Assembly (NCBI GenBank): GCA_902729315.2
Contig: LR746267.1
Coordinates: forward strand, 8,932,924-8,996,923
Length of the DNA stretch: 64,000 nucleotides
From: Spirodela intermedia
Lineage: Eukaryota; Streptophyta; Magnoliopsida; Alismatales; Araceae
Reading direction: 5' to 3'
Notes under the pieces: model-generated
Database searches by the model: none
Seen by the model: only the letters and a program-made list of their open reading frames with translations
Told to the model about the DNA's origin: nothing
Shown: one piece after another, positions 26,174 to 37,487 of the stretch
Layout: every line of letters begins with the position of its first letter
Position numbering within the stretch: position 1 is the stretch's first letter
Made by a program: the position numbers and the translations under genes

Positions 26174-28346
26174 TTTCATCATGCTTTGAAGACTGGACTC
26201 ATAATACCTTGTCCATCAACTTGAATCTTTGAAATACTTCAACACGATTGGCTCTTAAACCGGAGCATTTACGCTAATACAATTTTTGCCTAAAAGAAAG
26301 TCTATATGTATGCGGAGAATTCCACATACTAGTGGAAATACTCCATTCCGATACCAGAATGAGTTTGCCCTCAATGTTCTTGACAATAGACTTGAAGGAT
26401 ACCTGGACTTAACTCATGTTTCTTTCTTCAAAAAGACCCTATCACTTCTACTGTGAGGAGTTTCATTTCTACTAAACATAGTCACCTAGGTTGAAATAGT
26501 GCCTCTGTCTTAACAATCTTAGTATATTTCCATCACTGGTTATGATTATTTATGAAGGGAAGAAAGTTAGACATTGTTTTATAACTTCATTTCGTCAACA
26601 GATGTTCTATTGTATTACGCTGAAAACTACAGTAGATGTGGGACATTTAATCTGTTTAACATGTCGATCCATTTAATATTCGGCGGGTGAAGAAACTTTC
26701 TGTTATGATCGGATCCTAGTTAGGTTTTAATTTTCCAAATCATTTGTCTCACCCTGTGACGTTTTGTGTGAGAAATTTTGATCTTTGTTGGAAACTACTT
26801 CCCCGTATATGTTCACTGGTCCCATCCATTTAAATGAGATGATTGTCAATACAGAAGAACCAGAGTAGAACTTTGATTTGTACAGAATGCTAGGGCATTA
26901 CGTCTGCAGTTTGTTGGGGTCAAATCAGACAGAATGAATGCTAGCACGCTGTTTCTCACTGACGGTAAAGGAGAATATATCGCCATTCTTGTTTCCAAGG
27001 GGTTATCCTACTCGATGGGATATCCAACTCATGTTTTCAAAGGCAAGTAATGAGCAGAATTGCCTTTTTTTCGTTTCAACCTGCAATTTCTCGGAAGGCT
27101 GCTTATTCCAATGAAACCTAATCTCCCGGCCGAATCCATTCCAACATTCGCTGAGGTGCCCGTCAAGTTCGTCCAGACTCGGCGGTTTGTTAACTCTGGA
27201 TGTCATAGAGACATTTAGTACATGTTTCTATTAATCTGGATGAGATTTCTTTTTGCTTTATAGATTGTTTCCTTGTTTTTGAAATTCATTATTCCCAGCA
27301 TCTCTCTTTTCCATCTATACCTTTCATCAGATCTTTTTTTTCCCTTCCGTGGTCGCGCTGTTTGTCTGTTTGTTTGGTGGGTGAGCAGCTGATTAGTTGA
27401 CTAAGAAATAAACAATAACAATTATTTTCCCTTTAGGGTTTTGACGAACAAGGCAATTGAGGCTAATGAGGGGAAGCCGCTTCCTCTTCTTCAGAAAGCA
27501 TTCATCGGGTTGACAGCTGGAGCTATTGGAGCGTCCGTTGGCAGTCCAGCTGATCTGGCACTCATCCGTATGCAGGCCGATGCGACTTTGCCTCTGGCAC
27601 AGCGCCGCAACTACAAGAATGCCTTCCACGCTCTCTATCGCATAGTTGCTGATGAAGGCGTTCTATCACTCTGGAAAGGCGCAGGCCCTACTGTAGTGAG
27701 AGCAATGGCATTAAACATGGGCATGCTTGCCTCATATGATCAGAGCGTCGAGTTCTTCAGAGATTCTCTCGGCCTGGGTGAATATAGTACAGTTGTTGGT
27801 AAGTCACACAACATCGCAAAAGCCTTCATAATCTCTGTTATATATATGGATGATAATCACAGCATTCATGACGAAGATCTGTCCTTTTTTTCTTTTTTCT
27901 TTTTTTAAATCTCATATATGAAAAAAAGAAAATCCGAAGATTGGTCTGACGCGGCTCGCCTTTCTGGTCTACAGGAGCAAGTGCTGTCTCCGGATTCTTC
28001 GCCTCAGCTTGCAGCTTGCCTTTTGACTACGTCAAAACCCAGATCCAGAAGATGCAGCCCGACGCCTCCGGCAAGTTCCCCTACACGGGCTCCTTCGACT
28101 GCGCTCTCCAGACACTAAAGAGCGGTGGGCCCCTAAAATTCTACACCGGCTTCCCCGTTTACTGCGTGAGGATCGCGCCACATGTCATGGTAAGCCCGTC
28201 AATCACCCCCACCGAAAACCCCCCCGTATCTCCAGCTTTGCCCGCCAACTCAGCACCCCTGACTCCTCCCTCTCCCTCTCTCTGTGCAGATGACGTGGAT
28301 ATTTTTGAACCAAATCCAGAAGGTGGAGAAGCAACTGGGCTTGTAG
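24214..28346 (+). CDS. DTC: Mitochondrial dicarboxylate/tricarboxylate carrier (6 exons)
   Basis: Inner-membrane carrier of the mitochondrial carrier family (SLC25; closest to Arabidopsis DTC and the 2-oxoglutarate/malate carriers). It exchanges dicarboxylates such as oxoglutarate and malate with tricarboxylates such as citrate, linking the TCA cycle to nitrogen assimilation and redox export. Exons: 24214-24339, 24835-24918, 25939-26000, 27437-27798, 27975-28189, 28290-28346; all GT-AG and in frame, 301 aa. Three family repeats are visible, with signatures QPIDMVKVRIQ, SPADLALIRMQ and LPFDYVKTQIQ at the ends of helices 1, 3 and 5. The second signature lacks the usual lysine (Leu-Ile-Arg instead), as I recall for the oxoglutarate-carrier subfamily. 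No cleavable presequence is seen, as expected for this family. Introns 2 and 3 (1.0 and 1.4 kb) contain AT repeats but no other gene. Confidence 0.95.
26139..26171. repeat. (TA)n microsatellite in DTC intron 3
   Basis: About 33 bp of alternating TA, 140 bp into the intron following the exon that ends at 26000. Confidence 0.9.
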
Positions 28347-28784
28347 TAATCTCCACCCGCCGCCTGAGGAGTAGACGCCGATCACCTCGTCCAATAAGAT
28401 CTCCCTACCTGACAGTCTCGGTCTGTGGCTGGGGCGCGGGCTCCGGGTCGTGCCGGCTCGTCCAGTCGAGTATAATTCACAAATAATACTCTTTGGCGCT
28501 CGCTCTCTGGGAAACCACGTCGAGCCGCCGGTTCTTTTTTGATAGGCATCCGCATAGGCGATTGTTTACCTCTAGATGATTTGGGTTGATTTCTCTCGCT
28601 GTTTTGGACACTCGTGTTGAATGCCTATACCATCTCCGGTCAAACCGAGTTAGGAGCTCCTCTCCTGCCTCGTCATTTCCTTCAGTCTCTCACGTTACAT
28701 TCGGATAAACCCCCTCATTTGACTTCTATGGACAGGTTTATTCGTCAAATCTATGCACTCCCCCTCGCATGGTCCACCATCTCA

Positions 28785-29060
28785 CTGATGTAGGCAAAGT
28801 TAGTTCATTTATATATATATATATATATAGTTATTGATATGGTAGATCTCAGGATGGCGTTTGGCTAAAGTTCTTGATTTTTTACTTATGTTGACGATCT
28901 CGTTCATTAAATGGGTGTTTTTGTAATTTGGCAGAGTCAGCTCTCATCGATATGGGCAAGGTTGTTAATTTACATATATAAATGTATATATATATATATA
29001 CACATGTTCAAGCTGTAAGGACTCATTTAGCTAAAATATTTGATTTTACTAATATGGGTA
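28785..29060. repeat. Two diverged copies of a ~155-bp AT-rich unit
   Basis: Copy 1 (about 28785-28905) and copy 2 (about 28945-29060) share the order: ATRTRGGCAARGTT, a TATA-rich run, then GGCT/AGCTAAAattTTGATTTTacT. Similarity was assessed by eye. The second copy runs into the 63-bp array. Confidence 0.45.
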
Positions 29061-29318
29061 AGGTGACATTTACTTTACAATGTGACATCTTGGATGTAGT
29101 CCTTGATTTTACTAATATGGATAAGTTGACATGTACTTTGTAATATCACATTTTGGATAGATTCCTCAATTTTACTAATATGGGAATGTCATCATTTACT
29201 TTAAATATGACATTTTGGATATAGTCCTTGATTTTATTAACATGTGTGAGGTGCCATTTACGTTTTAATGTGACATTTGGATATATAGTCCTTGATTTTA
29301 CTAATATGGGCATAGTGG
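29041..29318. repeat. 63-bp tandem array, four units plus a partial fifth
   Basis: Units at 29041-29103, 29104-29166, 29167-29228, 29229-29292 and partial 29293-29318. Each starts TGATTTTACTAATATGGG and ends GGATATAGTCCT with few changes, and unit length stays at 62-64 bp. It lies 380-660 bp upstream of the EF-P start codon. Confidence 0.9.
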
Positions 29319-29319
29319 T

Positions 29320-29320
<1 letters not shown>

Positions 29321-29347
<27 letters not shown>
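29321..29347. repeat. (CT)13 microsatellite
   Basis: CT repeat directly after the 63-bp array, followed by a short CA run. Confidence 0.9.
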
Positions 29348-29351
<4 letters not shown>

Positions 29352-29493
29352 ACACGCATCGAAAAAGTTTAGTCGACGTGCATGCGAGGTAGAGCAATGA
29401 GAATCCGAAAGTCAATGAGTTGGCGGATCCAAGTGATATAATTACGGTCCGTGATGACGTAATAATAGATCAGAGCTTCCTGGGGACGTGGTG

Positions 29494-29501
29494 GGTATAA
29501 A
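29494..29501 (+). promoter_or_regulatory. Candidate TATA box of EF-P gene
   Basis: GTATAAAA about 200 bp upstream of the EF-P start codon at 29698, at the point where sequence changes from AT-rich to GC-rich. This is the usual layout for a plant core promoter. Confidence 0.55.
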
Positions 29502-29697
29502 ACGGTTTTTCCGGAGGGGTCACTGCGCGAGCAGCAGGTGTGACAGCCCTGCGGCCTTCCGGTTGTTCGAGTCAGGAGGGGGATCGCCCAGTCGCGCTCC
29601 GTGGTGTCCGGCTGCCAGCCCGGGAAGGGGAGGGGAGGGACGAGCTGTGCAGATTTGGCGACGGCGTTCAGCTTGCTTCTGTGGGGCGACTAAAGGG

Positions 29698-32600
29698 ATG
29701 CATTCGCTGCGGAGGCGGTTGGCGAATGGTGTCGTCTCTTGGACTCACTCCGCCGCTCGTCCGTCGCCTGCGTCCGTGTGTGGAGTCCGCTCGCTCACGT
29801 ACTACAGGAGGGTGAAGCAGCCACTGGACGATTCTGGCGGCACTCTCGCGTCTCCCTGGTCCGCCCTCCAGCGGCGAGGAGCGAAAGTCCTTGGCACAGA
29901 TGTGAGTAGAGAGATGGAAACTCTTCTAGGTTGGAAAGATGTTGACCTCCTCTTCTGCTTGTTGGTGTTTTATGTATTTTCCATGTTCGGCCAAATAGTT
30001 ACGTAAGGTAAATTTTTGATGATTGCCTTGTAGTACCCGAGCATCAGAACCCAGTTTCATTTTCTGCGAGTTCTATACTTCCGCACGCCTGGGATATCAT
30101 CCAAAGTTCGAAGTAATATATGATGATTAAGTGCTCTGCTGTTGCCATCTTTTGTCTAAATAATTTTGAACATCACTAGGACGTCGTTTACTTTCCATAG
30201 GTTCGTGCTAAAATCCTCAAATTCCGAAGCATTCTCATGTGACGTTCCTGTCTGCCACTGAACTTCAAATGTTGCCTTGGATTTTCGTGCATCCCTTATT
30301 CTATGATATTTTTCCATTCATATTCGTATGTGGCGACCATTACTCAACAGCTCACGATATAATCATAATTTGACTTTCTGTAGGTGCGTCTTGGAAATAT
30401 CATACAGAGGAAAGGTGTAAAGTCTCAATGATCAATTTTATTATGAAATTCGGACAGAACCCTTGGTTAATGATTTTTCGCAACTAACCATTTGCCTCTG
30501 GAACGAATGGGGTTTGCAATATTTTTTGAAGGGCGTATATTTCAGGTAAACACTTCATTAAAAAAAATTAACTGGCTTTTTATTTATAAATTATTCTACT
30601 TATTTGTTCTTGTTCTGTTAGTAAGAGGTAGGTTGCTTTATCAACCAAACCTTTCCAAGGTTACGTAGCCGCTACTCTGGCTTTTCAATCAATCACGTCC
30701 AAAAATGAAACTTAATCCCGTATTCTAGTACCAATCCGAAACGTCATTGAAAGTCTGGTCTTGTGCAGAATATGGTCTCATACTTGTACTCTGGTTGATA
30801 TAGATGTGTCAAAAAATCTCAAGTGGTTACAGTGCAGAAGCTTTTTATCAAATATCTGACTAAGAACCAGTTTCTAGGTACTGAAGGCACAACACACGCA
30901 GCATGGAAGAGGTGGAGCCACCATACAGGTTTCCTTGCAAACACTTCCAATTCTTTTATTGAGTGTTTATCGTTCCAGCCATTGATCACTCTGCTCAGGA
31001 AACATTTTGACAAATTCGGGTGTTACAGTTTAGCACGTAGGACTAGATTCAAGATGTAACGTTGCCATAACAACCTTTGAAGATGATGCATAGTTACTTC
31101 GTATAGCGATTACTAGATATGCATTTTCTCTAATGTATTATCCCCAGAAAAGTATATAAATGTCACTAGATATATATCATCTCTATAGTGTTATTGTCTT
31201 TGTCCTGCAGTTTAATTGCTTTTTGTGTTAGTATCTTCACTGTTTGATGATTATGCGTCTTGATTTTCGTTCGTTAATGTGTTTTATTCATTGAACTTCA
31301 TTTTTAGTCCGCTTGTTTGATCACTAATTTGCTCGCAGTATCAAACTCACTTTTTTAACAGGTTGAACTTCGAGATGTCGACACTGGAAACAAAGTAACA
31401 GAAAGATTCCGCACAGATGAGGCTATTGAGAGTATGCATATGAGCCATCAGAACTTTTTTTACGAATTGTTATCCTCTGCTAAAAACTAAATAACTGCGT
31501 GAAATGACCAACTAGCATCCGTGGTGACTAATTACGATTTAGTCTCTTTCTGGCCTAATCAGAGAAACAGTTGGTGGAAACTATTGCATTTATAAAAAAT
31601 ACTTCTGCATAATGATGTAGGCACTGGGGCACCAGATCCGGTCATGTTGGCTATGGGATTTACAATAAGCTGATACATGAGGATGGGGGCCTCCTATAGC
31701 GTTAAACCCTATCCTGTCCCATGGATCATTGCGATCCTTTAAAACTGGTGCAACTCTGAGATGGGTCCACAGTGTGTTGGATTGGCTGTTGGGCCACACC
31801 AGATCATTCGATGTGGTTGAGGTGTCGTGAGAGGATAGAACTAGCACGCCCAATGTACTGTTCCCTCAGTCTGGTCCAACTTACGCAATGTGATCCAACG
31901 CATTAGGTTGAAGACCTTTCCAAGTTATTTGAACCTGAACTTTCCGATGGGACAGTCCCTCTTCCCGACCATGCTTGTCAGACTCGAAATGGATCAGTCT
32001 GATCCATGTCTGCTAAGTTTCAAAGCCCTAAAATCCAACCAAAGGCCAATATGTAATAAATACTTTAGTTGCATTTTCTTTTGGAATAAATACTTTGGTG
32101 GAGTTGTGTTGATTAAAGTGAATAATGTTATTTATTGCTCATTCAAAACATCCTGGAGTACACTGTCATTAAGAGATGAGTATTCCACTCTCTAAAAGTC
32201 TAAATGGAGATTTTTCATCAAAGAGTACTCTTTGGTCTCACCTGACATAACTGTCTACGAAAGCTGATAGGACACCTGATATTTCAGTCGTTCGACATTC
32301 TGACTTTGGCAAAACTTACCTATCTATAATCATTTTGATGCATTATCATTCTAAAGCAAGAATGCACATCTTGTCTGTTTCATGTTTGGATTTATTTTTA
32401 AAGAGGAAATTGCACAGAAATGTGGAGATTTCTAATTAATAGAACCACTCACTCTTTCATTATGGTTCAGAAGTCTTTGTTGAAGAGAAGTCTTTCACAT
32501 TTTTGTACCAAGAAGGTGACTCTGTGATGATTATGGAGTGAGTTTTCTGGTGTACTTTATTAATCTTCCCTTTCATAAGTTATTTTTGTCATTGCATAGA

Positions 32601-35600
32601 TCGTAAATAATTTCTTTCTTAAGCTAAGCTTTATCTCTAATTTCACAGACCTAACACGTATGAGCAGCTGGAACTGCCAAAGGATTTCTTTGGAAAGAAT
32701 GTTGCCTATCTGAAAGGTAACTTACCTAATATCTTCGCAGTTCATGAATCCGTTAGCACTTTATATTCACCTTTTGGCATTACCTGTGGGATATACGTGC
32801 ACATGCTGTTGATGGTTACCTCCTGTCTTTTAGAGAAACTTGGGTTGATGTCAGGTTGGTAAGTAATATTATTCTTATTTTGGCGGTCCATGAATAATAG
32901 CGCACTGCATGGGCTTTTGTCAATATCAATGCCATATGTGCTAATGATTTAATCATATTTTCAGAGGAACTTGTTTTGATGTCAAGTTTATAAGTAATCA
33001 GTTTTCTGGTCGACTTTTTGGGAACTATACAGGATTCTAGTGGACGTCAGATTGATGATATAATGTTGTAGGACATCACTTCAAGAAACGAGAAAGGCGA
33101 AGCTTTTTGGACCCAGGTGACCCGAAAACGTACAAACGTGGACCAAAATGTTTGAAGGTCCAAAATAACTTTGAACCAGTATTCAAACAGTTCGACCCAA
33201 AAACACGTGGATAATGCGTCAGATTTGTAGGGTAGTAGCTGTTCCTTTTCTATTTTCTTTAATCTTTTTTTGTTAATTGGTTCGAGTTTTAAGCACGGTT
33301 AGAATAGATTTTGATTTATTTAAAGGCTTGAACGCTGTAATTTCAGAGATGACCAATAATACGAATTTCTTTCTCGTTTTGAGATTTCTATGTGCTTGTG
33401 GATTCAACGTTTTCTGATCCTTGTAGATTCAAGTATCCTTTAAAAATGAATCCTTGTGGTTTAAAGGATTGAGGAAATTCGTGCATTATTGATTCAAGGC
33501 TCGATTGATTGATAATTTATTGAACATATATGACTCGTGTTGACAATATTGGTGGCGAGAAAATAGTTGATAATCTCGCTTTAACGTTACAGTTTGGTCT
33601 TGGAATTTGAACTTTGATATATTGTGAAGCAGATAACATGACAGTGACAGTGCAATATTTTGATGGGAAGCCCATGTCAGCATCAGTTCCACAACGAGTG
33701 ACATGCAAAGTTGTTGAAGCACCACCTTATTCCAAGGGGATGACGGCCACTCCGCAGTATGACTTACTATACTTTCAATTATACGTTTAGACATGGGTTC
33801 ATTATTTTGTGTAAAATTCATTTCCGTGATGATACAAATATCCAAATTTGTTATCATCTTATCACATTTCTGAAGACACTGGATATTAACCTTCTTCATC
33901 TGTATCATTTCTGTTATCAATTTTCATTTAACTTACCTTTGAACAGTAGATCCTAGAGTTCTGATCGATAGCATGTGTTGATATCATCCATGTATTGTTG
34001 TTACTTGCCTTTTTATGCAATACAATGCTTTTATTTTTCTTTCTCAAATCATGCCCACTGAGTTAATGGCAGATTAATAGATGACTGGTATGTTCTCGTA
34101 TTTTTTTAGATGTGCAAAATTGTCTCTCTATGTTTGCGAATTTGAAGCCAAATGGCATCTGCATGTATGAAATAGAAGTAAGACATGTAATAGACTTTGT
34201 TCCAATTAATTTATGCTGATGTTGTCATGCCCATGATAATAAAAAGGTTTCTTAGACTAACAGAGCTGTCATAGTCCTTTAGCTCATGTAGAGTCTATGG
34301 ATTCACCTAAAATTTGGGCAACAAGTCTTCGTTCATGCTCGAACTTTTCTTTCCTCAAATATGGTCACCTCTTATGGGTTATTGTTGTACAAGAACCTAA
34401 TAAGAAAATAAAAAAACTATGCGTAAAATTAGTAATGTCAACATGAAGTGGTTCAATATTATTTAAAATTAATGTCAAATTCATGGAAAAATGTGTTGAA
34501 ACATTACTTCTCATCTTGGCAAACATTTTCTTGTTCTTTTATTTTCCTGCTGATATGTAATATAATGCCATTTCGGTACAACGTTGTGAGATTATGTAAT
34601 AGCATGCTGCTTGTCATGCTGGTAGACTTTTAACTCTTGAAAAAGGTATCCTGAGCTTGGTTGCTTGATTGGGGTTTGAGTACTATCACTTGTTTCGTCT
34701 TCATTTTCCTATTGCCTTTCCTTTTCCCTGGGAGAAGGGTTGTACTAAAAATATAAAAAAATCCAATTAGTTTGTCTTTATTCAAGAGCTGGTCATTTCT
34801 CTCCTATACGTTAATTATTAACAAATGATGATGAGTTGTGAGGTAGGCGTTTGTTGGATCTTGATATCTTTGTGTTGATTACTGTTTTTTTCTCTCCCTA
34901 TACTGCTTTTCAGTTTAATGTGTTCAGCTTCTGTTGCTTGTAATTTCTGGATGTGTTTGGACTTACGAATCGTTTTATAGGTACAAAAGGGTCATGGTGG
35001 ACAATGGACTTACCATTCTCGTAAGTTGACTTACTGCCAGTCATTTGAAAGCGCCTCTTCATTGGACTGACCCTTATATTTGAGCCCAGTATTTGCAAAT
35101 CTAACGGCTTCACTCTCACTTGGCATGATTGATGATGTGACTATGTTCAATCATCCATACACGTGATCTTAATCGCCATCTCCCTGGCATTATGATTTCC
35201 CTTTTAGAAGAGTAAATGTATAGAAGGGCTTGGGAAAAGTGGTGAAAGGACATGAACTTTTCTTGGCCTAGCATGGAGTGCCTTTGAAAAATGGGAGGAA
35301 AAAATCTGGAGACAAGACAGAATACCTCATCCTTCAAGAACATCGTGGTGGATTTTCATTACAATCCGGGCAATATCTCATGTATTTTCAATTTTCAGTT
35401 TAACTTGACGATGATATATTAGGAGGGTTTTCGTGATGTTATGGTATCGGTTTCTTTCGGCTAGAAGCAAACTCTGATAAGCCAATGTTTTTCATTAATT
35501 TTTCTCTCAATCATATGCTTTTCAGGCGCCATCTCACATCACAACCGGTGATGAAATCATCATCAACACAACAGATGACTCGTATATTACTAGGTACTAC

Positions 35601-36719
35601 TTTCTATCCTTGAAATATTTATGCTCTCACGAACCTTTGAACCTAGATTTTGATTTAAAAGGAGAGTATGAAAACTTGACTAGGATGGAAGCCACAGAGG
35701 CGTCTTTCTCCAGATGGTACCAAATGTTTTTTAATGGTCTCTCATTTCAGAGCATTGTTCGAAATATGTGACCAAAGTTTTCATTGCATGGATTTTTGTG
35801 TAGTACTTAATGCGCATATGATTACATCAGCAGCGTATAATTTCTACTTTTAGTGAAATACTCTCTAGTTCCATAAAATTCTTAAATTACTTTTATTCAT
35901 AAATTAAAAGACGTTAGAACTAGACAGGGAGATGGTACTGAAATTTGTGAACTCAATAAAGTCCGAGGCATTTCTGATCTAAATATTTCTACTGATCCCT
36001 AAAAGAGATGTCAATTCCTGGAAATTTCTATCCCTGGCACTTAACATCGTTCTTTCGTTATCTTTACCTACCCAACTTCTCAATTTATTTCCCCTTCTCT
36101 GCATCAAATGTTTTCTCTTTAAGGAAACTTACCGCATCCATCTCTGTTGTGGCAACACGTGCATTAACAGAGAAATTCCCAAATGGATAGTGAACGTATT
36201 TAGGGCTGTGAATTGAGGTTAATGGGGTCACCCAGGAGCTTTTCTCATGTAGCATCGGATTGACCTAACCGGCAGCCCACGGCCATTCCTAATGTTCAGA
36301 TTTTATGGTCATGACCAGTTTTCAATGCACCTACTGCCCCATCCACCACCACCATCATCAGGTACTTTGCATGCATCTTCATTTATTTATTTTTGGCATC
36401 TCAATCTGTTTAATGCCAGGATTAAAAATCATTTCTCATCTTTGGAAATTTTCCATAGCCATAGATCTCTTCAATAAATTAATAAATAAATCGCAAGGTT
36501 ATGGCCAGAGGTGTATTTATTGCCAAGAACATGAACCCTAATTTATCCGGTCATGACTTTGCTCAACTTGTATGATATGGAAAAAAATGATTGCAACAAC
36601 TCAGAATTAGTTCGTGAATTTATTTCTTTATTTATTTTTTATGTCTTCATTCAATCAGCCCGAATAACACTACTCTCATCTTGTTTCATGCGTTGACTAA
36701 TTACAGGGCTAAAGAATGA
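29698..36719 (+). CDS. EFP: Mitochondrial elongation factor P (10 exons, one 14-nt microexon)
   Basis: Bacterial-type EF-P, which helps ribosomes stalled at proline runs; an Arg-rich N-terminus (MHSLRRRLANG) suggests mitochondrial import. Exons: 29698-29901, 30384-30414, 30532-30545, 30878-30928, 31362-31431, 32471-32537, 32649-32716, 33633-33756, 34981-35020, 35526-35593 and a last short coding piece 36707-36719; all GT-AG and in frame, 249 aa. Three EF-P parts are visible: the N-terminal KOW-like barrel (residues about 60-125), a middle OB domain (about 126-190, containing VFVEEKSFTFLYQEG and LPKDFFGKNVAYL) and a C-terminal OB domain ending DDSYITRAKE. The loop that in E. coli carries modified Lys34 reads QHGRGGA, with Arg94 at the tip, resembling the arginine-type EF-P. 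The third exon encodes only about five residues. Introns of 1.0-1.2 kb hold no recognised gene. Counting the terminal piece, there are eleven coding exons. Confidence 0.93.
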
Positions 36720-37487
36720 GAGTCGATCAATCCCTCAGTGACAAGCTTACAGGACACGAGATCAGGCGGCGGCATGCGATCCAGTTTGATCCGCTGTGAG
36801 AAATCTCTCCCTTCTTCTGATCGATTTATTTCTGAAACAAACCAACCTATCTGTTCCCTCGCGGAATCATGGGCAAGATTAATCACTGTTGAAGAAGGCA
36901 ACTGTAAGTTATGGCGGAGATATAACCGCCCGCTGTACTCTCGGATCGCTTAGAATTTTATATCTCCTCTCTGAACGCCGCCTTCTCGTGTCCTGTCCTC
37001 TTCGTGTTTCTCACCAACTCTTCACTTCTTTTAAGCACAGAGGAGAGAGAGAGAGGGAGCAGCCGATGAAGGGTAACTTCTGGTCGCCGGTCAGGGAGGT
37101 CAATGGTGTCTCTCGAAGGGGCCTTCAGATAAGGGCGATGGGGATGGGACCCCTTCAGCCGGTTTAATGGATAGATTAATGTGTTATCGTGATGGGTCGC
37201 GGGGACCGGTTCTCTCCCTGTTTCGTCAACGAGAGAACGGGATAGAGAGAGAGAGATGGGGTATGTACTAATTGGTGAGAAAAGAGGGGGACTTGGGGGG
37301 AGCAAATCAGCGGCCGGGACGAGACGCGGAGGGGAAGGGGAATCCTGTGGGAGGGAGGGAGGGAGAAAGGGACGGGAGTTTCTGCAAAAGGGTTCCTCTT
37401 GGGAAATTCCGTACCCACTCCCAATCCGTTCCTCCCCCTCCCCCGCCATCATCTTCCTCCTCTACGATCTTCGCTCTCACGCGGGCT
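36720..37487. other. EFP-APRL intergenic region
   Basis: EF-P 3' flank, then the 5' leader of the next gene, with GA-rich runs at 37040-37060 and 37240-37260 and a GC-rich stretch from about 37250. Open frames on both strands here show no domain. Confidence 0.65.

Larger units (their letters stand above)
28347..29697. other. DTC-EFP intergenic region
   Basis: It holds the DTC 3' flank (28347 to about 28750), a repeat-rich stretch (28785-29347) and the EF-P promoter with a TATA element near 29494. No further gene is seen. Confidence 0.75.

Noticed and set aside
31590-31853. Minus-strand open frame in an EF-P intron
   Set aside because: No domain, inside a confirmed intron, and one of many frames of similar size.
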